NCBI GenBank assembly: GCA_011947345.1
Contig: JAAVTG010000259.1
Location: forward strand, 1-34,712
Reading direction: 5' to 3'
DNA: 34,712 nucleotides
Source: Phytophthora quininea
Lineage: Eukaryota; Oomycota; Peronosporomycetes; Peronosporales; Peronosporaceae
Shown piece by piece: positions 1 to 8,358 of the stretch. The notes under the pieces were generated by a model. That model saw nothing but the letters and a program-made list of their open reading frames with translations, was not told the DNA's origin and searched no databases. The translations under genes were made by a program, and so were the position numbers. Every line of letters begins with the position of its first letter. Position 1 is the stretch's first letter.

Positions 1-491
1 GAAGCTGTAGGCTGCGTCTCGAAGTTGGCCAGGTGAATCTTGCCAGCACGTGCCTGTCACCAGTCGAGCCAACACAAACTACCATGAACGGGCGAAACGG
101 GCGCCACGCGAGTCAATCGAGCGGTTCAAATGGCGATCCAGATGCTGTCAAGCCACGTAACGCTTTGGCCATCGTAGCATGTCCTGCAGATGCGGTCGCG
201 GCCCATGTTGCTCGCGTTATGCAGCTAGACCGAGTCCGCGCCTCTGCTTCCAGAGAGCTCGCTCGCCTCGGATTGCTGGACGAGTATCACGCCGAGTCAG
301 AGAAACGCGCCGCAATTTCTGCTTGGATAGCGTGCCGCGGCCCATCCCCACCATCCTTTGTCCAAATAAAAACGAGTATCCGAAATTAAGTGCACCCGCC
401 AGCCAATCACCAGCCAGAAAAACTCAGGATCCAGCTCGCAGACAGTCGCAGACAGACAGGAAACAATTAATCGGATGCGAGACGCTCTCGA
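1..491. other. 5' flank, no gene recognised
   Basis: I see no convincing coding region here. The longest open frame (33-389, plus) begins with GTG, has no recognisable domain, and its composition looks like chance. The right part (about 520-680) becomes rich in AC and CAA, as is usual for the 5' leader of the aquaporin gene that starts at 681. Confidence 0.4.
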
Positions 492-507
492 GCTCATTCT
501 GCATTTC
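492..507 (+). promoter_or_regulatory. Oomycete initiator-like core promoter element of the aquaporin gene
   Basis: The 16 bases GCTCATTCTGCATTTC match the published oomycete core-promoter consensus (GCTCATT, two pyrimidines, any base, then CAWTTT) at 15 of 16 positions. It sits 174 bp upstream of the aquaporin ATG at 681, a plausible transcription start distance. That the element drives the aquaporin gene is inferred from position only. Confidence 0.55.
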
Positions 508-650
508 ACCAGCTACTGGCCAAGCAACGACTACAACTACAATCACTACCACTACAACTGTACTGGTCGGCTACCCGCTGCATCCACCGCTGTAGTCTTC
601 CAGTCGCACCCACAACACAAGTCAAGTCAAGCCTACAACCACAGACCAAA

Positions 651-677
651 ACAACAAAGACAACAAAGACAACAAAG
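651..677 (+). repeat. Three perfect 9-bp tandem repeats in the aquaporin leader
   Basis: The unit ACAACAAAG occurs three times in a row and ends three bases before the ATG at 681. It makes a purine/CAA-rich, structure-poor leader. A function in translation is possible but not shown. Confidence 0.8.
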
Positions 678-680
678 ACA

Positions 681-1461
681 ATGGCTGCAACCTCCGCACA
701 AACCCCCGCCGCCGACCTCGAGCGGCTGCACGTGGTGATGCCCACCACCCCCAAGACCGACGCCCCCGTCGCCTTCCAGCTGCCGTCGCCTGCCAAGCAG
801 TCGGGCCTCGCCCGCTTCTCCACCCAGAGCGTGCACCTCCGAGTGTCTGGCCGAGTTCCTCGGCACCTTCGTCATGATCGTCTTCGGCATGGGCGTCAAC
901 AACCAAGTCGTGAACTCCAAGGACGCCAACGGCACGTGGCTCAGCATCAACATGTGCTGGGGCATCGGCGTGCTCATCGGCGTCTACTGCTCCGAGGGCA
1001 TCTCTGGCGCCAACCTCAACACGGCCGTGACACTGGCCCACTGCGTGTACGGTCGTCTGCCGTGGTGGAAGGCGCCCGGTTACATGATCTCGCAGCTGCT
1101 CGGAGCCTTCTGCGGCGCCTTCGTCATCTACGTCATGCAGTACCAGAACCTGAACGTGGTGGACCCGGACCGCGAGACCACGCAGAGCAGCTTCTCGACG
1201 TACCCGAGCGACCAGATCTCCAACTACACGGCCTTCTACACCGAGTTCATCGGCACGGCCATGCTGGTGCTGAGCATCTACGCCATCACGGACAAGCGCA
1301 ACCGTCCGGCGGGCCCCGTCGGCGCACCGTTCGCGTTTGCGTTGATGATCATGGCGCTGGGCATGGCGTTCGGCATGAACACTGGCTACGCTGTGAACCC
1401 TGCGCGTGACTTGGGTCCTCGTCCAGGATCGGTGGCGTGTGCGGTTCGGGACACCTGGTAG
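681..1461 (+). pseudogene. Aquaglyceroporin (MIP family), frame-broken and C-terminally truncated
   Basis: This codes for a membrane channel of the major intrinsic protein family (water/glycerol conduction). The frame opens at ATG 681 with a hydrophilic N-terminus and breaks at about 838-841. The channel body continues in another frame: ECLAEFLGTFVMIVFG (TM1), TM2, the first loop as SGANLNTAVTLA, TM3-TM5, and the second loop NPARDLGPR. The Asp after NPAR is the aquaglyceroporin signature. The first NPA box reads NTA instead of NPA. After NPARDLGPR the similarity stops and the frame ends 12 residues later at TAG (1459-1461), so TM6 is missing. The single break (two bases lost or one gained) could be a sequencing error, but the lost sixth helix suggests a real truncation. 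The family call is strong; whether a product is made is doubtful. Confidence 0.85.
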
Positions 1462-3174
1462 GTCTCGAACACCCCGACGTTCGCACACCAGCTCCTCGCG
1501 GAGCGACTGATACAGCACTCGGTTACAAAGCTTGGGTCAGTCGATCCACGACGCAGTGTCAACGCCCTGGTGGTCACTGTTATCCAGCCACACAAGACGG
1601 TCAGGTCAATATGAAATTGGTGACGCCCGGATGTACCGACGGTCCAACTAGGATATGGAATGGGCGGGGTCAATCCAGGAGCGACACGCCATCAGAACTC
1701 CCCTTCCCAACCGAACTTGAACACGGGGGAGTTCCACGCGAGCAAGTCCCTAAGCCAAGGTGCTCTTAACGCCCAATGCGGCCTTCGCTTCCTCCAGTAC
1801 TTGAGCACTTGGGGGAATCGAACTCTGTTAAAATCTCATACAAACTAGCTATGCAATAGTAAGTACGAATCTTGAACGATCCTCTGACAATATACTGACT
1901 TGAATATGGATGGTGTAAATGACTTGGTCTGACTATGGAGTCATCACGGGTGCGCAATCCTGGAGCATCTGCATTGCTCAATGGGGATCAAGTTTCCCAT
2001 ACAGGGTGACCTCTCGCAACTTCAACTCCAGGCGCTCCACATCACTCGCACTGGGGATTGATTCTTGACCTGATGTTTGTATAGGGACTTCCACAACCTC
2101 ATACATTCAGAATCACGGTTCAGGGATTGGTCATCCTGGAACGCCAATCTGCGTCCAGGATGCCGAATCCGGTTCCAGAGTCCTAGCGTATCGGGAAATC
2201 CACTTCCATCGAGCGTAGCAGCTTCTGAGAAATATAGTGTGTTGTGCAACACGTGCCTTGTTGGGGCAAACTGGATCTTGAGAGCCTATAGCGCCACACT
2301 CATCGTGCGCTTTGGGACCAAGACTACACAAGTCACAGAGGGGATACGTTCCCTCAATGCGATTTCTACCCACTCTTGAACACGTGCTGACGGACGAGGT
2401 GCGGCTTTGGACCGAGCCTCCAGTGTGTTTCGGGGTTCACATACTCCCGATGCAGGCTTCCGGAGCCTAGGGACCATCCTTGATAGGACTCCCGCCACAG
2501 CCTTGTCCCAACCAGTCGCACGTCTCCACAACCACTCATACACTAAGTTAAAATCCAATCAATCACAGCGCGGAGATTGCCACCCATAGAAAAACCCAAA
2601 TCAGCATCACCACACCCATCGTGCAGCAGAGCCAGTACCGAGGAATGCTGCCAACCCCTCGCCAACTGCAGTAATGGTGACGCCGTGGAAATCCGACAAA
2701 ACACTCCGCTGATTCCTCACGCGTGAACAAGCTCAAGCAGTCGTCGCTGGCAGTGCTCGTTTATCGCGACAAACTGCTGACCACGACGTTTATGATGCAG
2801 TGCAGCACAAGATGGACGCGAACCGGTGTCTGGCCACTCAAGGCTAGGCTTCCACCTCAAGCACGTGTGCAAGGCATGCAGCAACGTGCACGATGAGATC
2901 ACCAAGACCATGACGCCCCCAACACCACCCGAAAGTGGTCGAACGACTTCATTCCCTGCGTCACCGGCTGTCCCTGGGAAAAAATCGATCTCTCGGACAC
3001 GACGCCCTTGTTGTAACGGCGAGATCACTCTCGCTGTGCAATCTGCAGAGTACTGCGCTGTTGGAAAATGAACCGACTGTTGGTGATACCGGCAGTGTAC
3101 AAGTGATGTTGATGGTTGCGTTTTCAATTTTGCATCGAAAATGTTGTGTTTGGTGTACTGCTGGTAATACTATT
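1462..3174. other. Gene-free stretch, degenerate sequence
   Basis: No frame here gives a recognisable domain on either strand. The longer open frames (for example minus 2286-2558 and minus 2717-3127) lack motif structure. The segment after 1461 is probably mobile-element debris or decayed flank that replaced the end of the aquaporin gene, but I cannot name a family. Confidence 0.4.
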
Positions 3175-3198
3175 ACTACTACTACTACTACTACTACT
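3175..3198 (+). repeat. (ACT)8 microsatellite
   Basis: Eight uninterrupted ACT triplets in non-coding sequence. It is a simple sequence repeat likely to vary in length between isolates. Confidence 0.9.
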
Positions 3199-3539
3199 TC
3201 AGTAGCCCAGCTCCCGGGATAAGATCGGTATTGTGAGCCACGTCCATATGTCCTTTCAGCGACTATGCCGCCGCCGGCGAGCGAGCCAAGCTAGCGTAGA
3301 CTAGCACTGACATGACATTGTTGACCCTGCGATGTGTGACGTAGGTCGTCGCGAAAGTAGACCAGCGCTGCAGTTGTCCCCGTCCTGCAGCAGCTCACTA
3401 ACTGTAGCGGCCTTCTGCTTGGCCGCCACAATACATCTTGTCTCAATCTTGTCCATCCCCTTCCATTATCGCTCACTTGGCACGGTCTTCGTAATCACAC
3501 TCGAAATGCCCCGCCCCAGACACTTGTCAGCAGCAGCAT

Positions 3540-3842
3540 AGCGCAACAGCGGACGCGTCGGCGCCTCAGCGGCCGCACGCGCCGTCCAACAGCATCTGGC
3601 ACGTAGACTACAACGCCATCGTGGTCAAGGACGCGGCCATGGGCTGGCTGGGTACGGGTTCCGTGCTGGGCTTCATCTTCGTGGCGCTCGCGGTCTTCCA
3701 GGCGGACGCGCGCAGCACGTGTTTCAGCCTTGTTACTGTAGATGAACACAAGCTTATTCACCCTCTCCGGCGAAATGCGATTTCAGTTCTTCGAGTGTAT
3801 AAATCCGTGGATGCTCCAGCTCCATTCGCTACCAGCCGATGA
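3540..3842 (+). pseudogene. Possible fragment of a membrane protein gene, unidentified
   Basis: From 3540 a GC-rich stretch unlike its AT-richer surroundings reads in one frame through a polar segment and then KDAAMGWLGTGSVLGFIFVA, a strongly hydrophobic run that looks like one transmembrane helix, followed by a short polar tail. The frame continues to a stop at 3840-3842, but coding-like composition ends near 3720. No ATG in good context opens it: a short frame from ATG 3506 ends at 3541 in another register. I do not recognise the family. It could be an exon or a truncated relic; chance remains possible. Confidence 0.25.
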
Positions 3843-3877
3843 TGTCGGCATCGAGAATAGCCTGACAGCAAATTCCT

Positions 3878-4425
3878 TCAATTACTGGTAATGATCAGTG
3901 ATTTGCCGCCATGCCAACCGCGAAAACTCTGCAGCCTCTCTTTTTCCTTCGGACTCCATTCGCGTTTGTCCATCGAAAACTTCTTCAGGTTCTTGTGAAT
4001 CGCATGAGCTGAGATGCCACATAGAAGTCCGCAGCGTTTCGTCAATTTCTTGGCCGCCAAGATCACGTCGTTGATGTTCACCAACGGCTCAAGCGGCTTT
4101 GACTGATCCAAGAAGTAAGCAATTTTCATCTTATCTCGGCAGACGCGCTCCTTCCGAATCTTGATTCGCTGTAGCACCTCTCGCTGCAGTTCACGATTCA
4201 AATGATCAGTCCGTGTCGAGTAGATCGCATGCCCTTGAAGCCACGAAAATTCTTCATACACCAACGAGATGCAGCAGTTATCCCTCTCAAACGCAGCCAA
4301 ATATCTGTTAATGGGAGAAATAAGCTATAGGACAATGACAGCACCTGCCCAAAACGTTTCGTCACGAAAAATCGAACGAGCGCGTACCGGATCAATCTCT
4401 GCGGCGGTGGTGATAGCTTCCGGTG
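3878..4425 (-). mobile_element. hAT-type DNA transposase relic (minus strand)
   Basis: Read on the minus strand, the translation contains SFFRDETFWAGAV, then after an in-frame stop a block starting LISPINRYLAAFERD and running into VYEEFSWLQGHAIYS, and then RDKMKIAYFLDQSKPLEP. This order (a W-containing segment, an 'LL-P-...-FE-D-...-VY' block, and 'M-IA-FLDPSK') is the middle part of hAT transposases common in oomycetes, where the FLDPSK motif precedes the C-terminal dimerisation region. Here the P is Q. There is no N-terminal BED finger and no C-terminal hATC block, and a stop and a frameshift interrupt it, so it is a dead fragment. The assignment is from motif memory and was not searched. 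Confidence 0.5.
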
Positions 4426-4759
4426 TCTGGCTGCTGTCATTCTCATCTCTCATGTCTGGTGCGTTCTCCCGTGCATCCAATTGTTGAGCAAACTGCGTCA
4501 TTTCAGTTGCAGAATCGGCCTCGGTCGTCTGCGTTAAAGGAATACCCCACTAGCATCGAGGAAGAGTGCAGAATCCATGCTCAGCTCCTCCGGCGGTTGT
4601 AGCCGATCGACAAGCACCGGTCCATCTGGTATCTCTTGGCTCGCTGGCGACTCCTGAGCGCCTTGTACTTCTTGAGGGCGTTGGGATTCATCTTCTTCGT
4701 TTAATTCTCCTGTATATGTTACCACCCGCTCCGCAAAATCATTCCCACCAACTCGCTTT
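4426..4759. other. No gene recognised between hAT relic and LTR-like repeat
   Basis: An acidic, Glu/Gln/Pro-rich open frame lies on the minus strand (4534-4725) but starts at GTG and has no recognisable domain. It may be the linker of the hAT element or of another polyprotein. Confidence 0.3.
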
Positions 4760-5069
4760 GTGTAACAGGGTTACACGAAAGTCATAACCGTGCGTTGACT
4801 TAGGAGGTTACGCGAAACTTTTAACCGTGCGTAGAGTTTCGACTCTGTAGCCATCTGGCTCTCCACCACTCATTTACATATCTCTTAGATTAACTATGCC
4901 ACATAGTTTAGTCTATACATTTACACCATGGTCAGATAAACAATTCAATCCAATTCTTGCAGTTAATTAGTGTTATCCTTGTTTTAAGGGACACTGACTC
5001 TGCGAGTTTTAGTTACGGGATTGTACTTGGTTCTTGTATTGAACAGAAGGCTGGAAGCCTAAAGACACA
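4760..5069 (+). repeat. LTR-like segment with a terminal palindrome and internal direct repeat
   Basis: It opens with the palindrome GTGTAACAGGGTTACAC (4760-4776; 7-bp arms, 3-bp loop). A 26-bp unit starting GTTACACGAAAG at 4770 recurs at 4807 with 22 of 26 bases identical. The following AT-rich stretch ends in AAGACACA. TG at 4761 and CA at 5069 would fit a roughly 310-bp retrotransposon LTR, but the flanking five bases do not match and no partner LTR is in the window. LTR identity is a guess; the repeats themselves are plain to see. Confidence 0.35.
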
Positions 5070-5998
5070 GACTCGGGGGTCGTACGTCTTCTTCTGTGCA
5101 CGTGCACCGCTACGCAGCCCCGCTGCACTTTGTTTGCCACATGCTGCTGGACATTTGGTTGGGGTCGCCAGCAAACCGGCAATTCGTCTGCGACCGTTGT
5201 CTCGAAGCTCGCTCACATCTCGTGGCATCATCGGAAGGCTCTCGGCGTCTCATTGCTGCCCGGCCACAAGATGTCGATCACGGGAATTCAACGATCGGAC
5301 CCACCTGGAAACCCCAAAGCCCCAGTCACCACAGCGATTCTCCAACAACTGCACGAGGATCTCAACTTTGAAGCAGCGCAGCATCGAGGCATCTGGGGGC
5401 TTCGGTGCTGGGCTTTATCTTTCGTTTTCGACGGTCGAAATACTTAGCATAAGACAAAAATGTTCAAGACTACGCTATATAACACGGGGCCAATGTTTGT
5501 TTCACCAACACAATCGGCGGCGAGGCTAAGACTTTAGCGACGGCCGATACTGTGATGATCACTTTCAGGGGTAGCAAGTCTGATCAATTTGGTCCAGGCT
5601 GTAGGCGTACGCTGGGAAAATCTGGTCAAAGTTGATGTTGTCCAGTTCGAGCTGTATGGTATTTAGTGCAGCACCATATATCTCTTGGGGCATCCGCAAA
5701 CGCCATGCTATGTCGAGTGGACAAGAACAAGGAGCTTCAAGTTAGGGATGTCGTGAACATGTTCAAGGCGGCAGCTGGGCGCACGGGAGCTGATTCTCGT
5801 CGGCACGGATCTTATTCCTTTCGTAGCGGTGGCGCCACGGCGTTATTCAACGTCAGAGTGGATAGTTTGGCGGTCAAACTATTTGGACGCTGGTGCTCCG
5901 ATGGGGTAAGGCGATACACAAGAATCGACGGGCGGCTGACGTTGACAGTGGTGGCCACAATGATTTCCAACTCTACCCCGCAGCAGCAAATGGGGTAA
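5070..5998 (+). pseudogene. Tyrosine recombinase (Crypton/phage-integrase-like) relic
   Basis: The plus strand carries pieces of one oomycete-type tyrosine recombinase in shifting frames. In order: SKLAHISWHHRKALGVSLLP, GHKMSITGIQRSDPPGNPK, and a block ending in AQHRGIWGLRCWALSF; then, after breaks near 5440-5600, ITFRGSKSDQFGPG; then a C-terminal catalytic part with FRSGGATALF, KLFGRWCSDG and VRRYTRIDGR. The R of box II, the W and the nucleophilic Y are present. The H of the HxxR motif is replaced by Y (GSYSFRSGGA). These enzymes move Crypton- or DIRS-like elements by strand exchange through a 3'-phosphotyrosine. In-frame stops and frameshifts make it inactive. No terminal repeats of an element were identified. 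Confidence 0.75.
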
Positions 5999-6082
5999 CC
6001 TCCACGCTACACCCTGGCAATTGGAGGTGCTACAATGCATAGTTTCATTGTGTCGCGTGCGGCACGCCCCAACAACATCAAG

Positions 6083-6359
6083 TGTAACGGGGTGTTTCAT
6101 GGCGAGTGACAAGTCACTCGTCCGAGCTGGGTACACTGTGTGTGCACACCACGTGACACGTGGCAGGTGGCTTGGAGCCACCCAATCAAGATTTCAGTAT
6201 CGATATCTTACAGTTTGCATTGCAGGCGAAACTGCGCGAGCTCTTATATTAATACATTCAGTCTTAGTCCCTGCGGGATCGTGACCTCACGTTCACTAGG
6301 AGTTTGTATACTCCATAGCACCTTCCTCTGCGAGAAGTGCTGTGTGACGTCCCGTCACG
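6083..6359 (+). repeat. Candidate solo LTR (Gypsy-like ends)
   Basis: The left end TGTAACGGGG and right end CCCGTCACG are inverted matches at 7 of 9 bases, the kind of LTR ends seen in oomycete Gypsy elements. A TATA-like TATATTAAT lies at about 6246-6254. Length of about 277 bp is reasonable for an LTR. No matching 5-bp duplication flanks it, no primer-binding site or polypurine tract is evident, and no second copy is in the window. It could be a decayed solo LTR. Confidence 0.35.
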
Positions 6360-6728
6360 GATATTTATCACCGCTCCTGACAATATTGGCGCGCTTTTTC
6401 ATCCTTCAGGACATTAAGCAGCTCGCCTGTTCATTGGACGAAACATCTTGGACTTCAATCGGAACAATGGCAATGCTCCAAGGTACCGAGGAAGAGGTCT
6501 TGACGCTCTACTTTGACCAGGACAAGGGCAGCACCTACAGCTTAAGAGCAGCGCCTACAGCTTCGGCCGAGACCCAATGGGCTCGTGCGACTTCTCCGTA
6601 GCCTCCTAAAACTTTGCCGAGACCACCGACGACCTAAAGATGAACTCGAGAACGGGGCCAAGGAACTCGACGATAAACTCGGTTCGTTCTCCAGGTCGCA
6701 GGCGCACGCTTCCTGACCCAAACCAGGC

Positions 6729-7236
6729 CAGCCTCGTCTCTTCCTGCTTCGGTCTCATGTGCATTTTTGCGCGCAGTCGGCGGATACGTCACGGACGCCT
6801 GCAACCGCCTGGGATATGAAGGCAGGATAGCTGCGCCAGTTGGTCTGCCTTACAGCTCAGGCGTTATTGTTGTATGTTTACAGCCACATCCGAGCTGTGG
6901 AATGGAGCATTCCCTGTCTCGTCGTTTTGGCTTCTTCACGCAAGCTTCGACTGGCACGACGTACGGAATCGTGCCTTACGTGTGTCCCGATCACACGGGC
7001 GTGGCATCTGGAATTGTCGGCGCGGGAGGCAACATGGGCGGACTCATGTGGGGTTCCTGTTCAAGATTGTAGGGAGCCGTGCACTGTCGTTCCGGTACTT
7101 GAGCTTCATCGTGATCGCGTCTGCTATCTCCTCTGCTTGCATTAATATCAAGGGCGAACGCTCGCTGTGGAGCCACGAGCCATCCAGGAATGCGATGCGA
7201 CGTACTCAACCAGTTGTCCATGCCTTCTACGTGTAA
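6729..7236 (+). pseudogene. NRT2-type nitrate transporter remnant A (C-terminal part)
   Basis: Plus-strand pieces in three frames rebuild the C-terminal half of a nitrate/nitrite porter (NNP family, major facilitator superfamily). First comes a segment ending CFGLMCIFAR, then AVGGYVTDACNRLG, then YSHIRAVEWSIPCLVV, then FGFFTQASTGTTYGIVPYVC, then GVASGIVGAGGNMGGLMWG, and a last helix FRYLSFIVIASAISSACINI with a tail ending at TAA 7236. The conserved glycine-rich motif with GNMGG is the NNP signature of helix 11. At least four frame changes and several lost residues show it is a pseudogene. Intact proteins of this family import nitrate across the plasma membrane to feed nitrate reductase. The sequence between 6440 and 6729 may hold more decayed pieces, but I could not place them. 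Confidence 0.85.
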
Positions 7237-7842
7237 GGGGCAAACAAACATGTTCAATTCCATCGCATACTGTTTCCTGTTCGTACCCGTTGAAGATCGT
7301 AACTGGAAGCGTCGCAACGCGGTGTCGCCACAGCATACGCTTTCCTTCATGAGCTCCTCTGGAGTCTACATCCACCGGCGGAACGCGTCACCTTGTCCGG
7401 TTGCCAATCACTGCGTTCAAAGGCTCCCAAGGAGGCTTGTCATCGCTCGTCAAGTCGGACTCGAGCTGAACTCGAGCACAACGTTGTGGTGCAAGAGCTT
7501 TAGGTCGATGAGTCACCAACAATTCCTAGCGACATCGTCCTCAGCGTTGCTTGATTTCTCCTGGTGTGGTGCAGGTTGCCATGACGAGTGCGCGGAGAGC
7601 AAAGAACGCGGTAGCGATTGGGTAGCGCCGTCGCGGACGTTCAGCGGAGACCGAACGTCTGGCTCGCTAGAACTGGGAAGGCCGATTTGGCAGGTCAAGC
7701 AATTGTGTATAGCCACCCGATAACAGGGTGTTTGTCCAGATGGCCACGCGACGAGCGCCGTGGCGGTGCTTACCCTTCCAGCAGATTGCAGCAGCTCACT
7801 TTACGTTTTGCTTCAAACCGCCCAAGCATTTCACTGTTCATC
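7237..7842. other. Spacer between the two NRT2 remnants
   Basis: No coding region is recognisable. Open frames on either strand (for example plus 7190-7723) show no domain. If the two NRT2 remnants came from a tandem pair, this is the old intergenic segment plus debris and would have held the promoter of remnant B. Confidence 0.4.
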
Positions 7843-8358
7843 ATGGCCGCGAAGACTACCATCGAGCTGCAGACACCGATCGACGCGGAAACCGGCGGCT
7901 TTTCGTCGCCGCACGCACTTCGACCTCACCACGGACCCGGACCAAGCTGACCGCGCTGAGATCAAACTCTTCAGTGTCGCGCGTCCGCACATGCGCGCGT
8001 TCCACTTCTCCTGGCTGTCCTTCTTCATCGCCTTCGGTTGGTTCTCGATCCGCCGCTCATGCCCACAATCAAGAAGCAGCTTAAACTCACGCCCGCACAA
8101 GTCTCAACATCATTTCGGTCGCGAGCACCATCCTCGGGCGGGTCGTTGCGGGCCCAATGTGTGACAATTCGGCGCGGGCACTGTGCAGACTGTGTCTTGT
8201 TGGTGGTCGGAGCTATCCCGGTCGCCTCAGCAGCTTTCGCTATCAACTACGGCTTCATGGCCGTCCGGTCATCGGTCTCGTCGGCTCGTCCTTCGTAGCG
8301 ACCGCGTACTGGCCATCCGTGATGTTCTGCAAGTTGCGGCACCGCCAACGCCATCACT
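7843..8358 (+). pseudogene. NRT2-type nitrate transporter remnant B (N-terminal part)
   Basis: It opens at ATG 7843 with MAAKTTIELQTPIDAETGG. It then continues through at least six frame changes: HFDLTTDPDQADRAEIKLFS, FHFSWLSFFIAFGWFSI (TM1), PPLMPTIKKQLKLTPAQV, NIISVASTILGRVVAGPMCD (the MFS loop 2-3 motif), LLVVGAIPVASAAFAINYGF, and GLVGSSFVATAYWPSVMF, ending with GTANAIT at 8338-8358. This is the first third of an NNP-family nitrate transporter. The similarity ends abruptly at 8358, where the next base triplets belong to the opposite-strand UBR gene. It is a tandem partner of remnant A, in the same orientation. Clearly non-functional. Confidence 0.87.

Noticed and set aside
33..389. Open frame of 118 residues at the left edge
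   Set aside because: It begins with GTG, shows no domain or signal, and a second frame overlaps it with equal length; treated as chance.
622..1518. 298-residue minus-strand frame opposite the aquaporin
   Set aside because: Rich in His, Arg and Val as expected for the antisense of a GC-rich coding region; the plus-strand translation is clearly aquaporin.
2286..2558. Minus-strand frame of 90 residues with several Arg and Trp, considered as an element fragment
   Set aside because: No conserved motif could be named and both ends are arbitrary.
3169..3200. Considered as part of a CRISPR-like or satellite array
   Set aside because: Only a short (ACT)8 microsatellite without spacers.
4534..4725. 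Acidic minus-strand frame, considered as copia polyprotein or hAT N-terminus
   Set aside because: Starts at GTG, only 63 residues, no motif; left unassigned.
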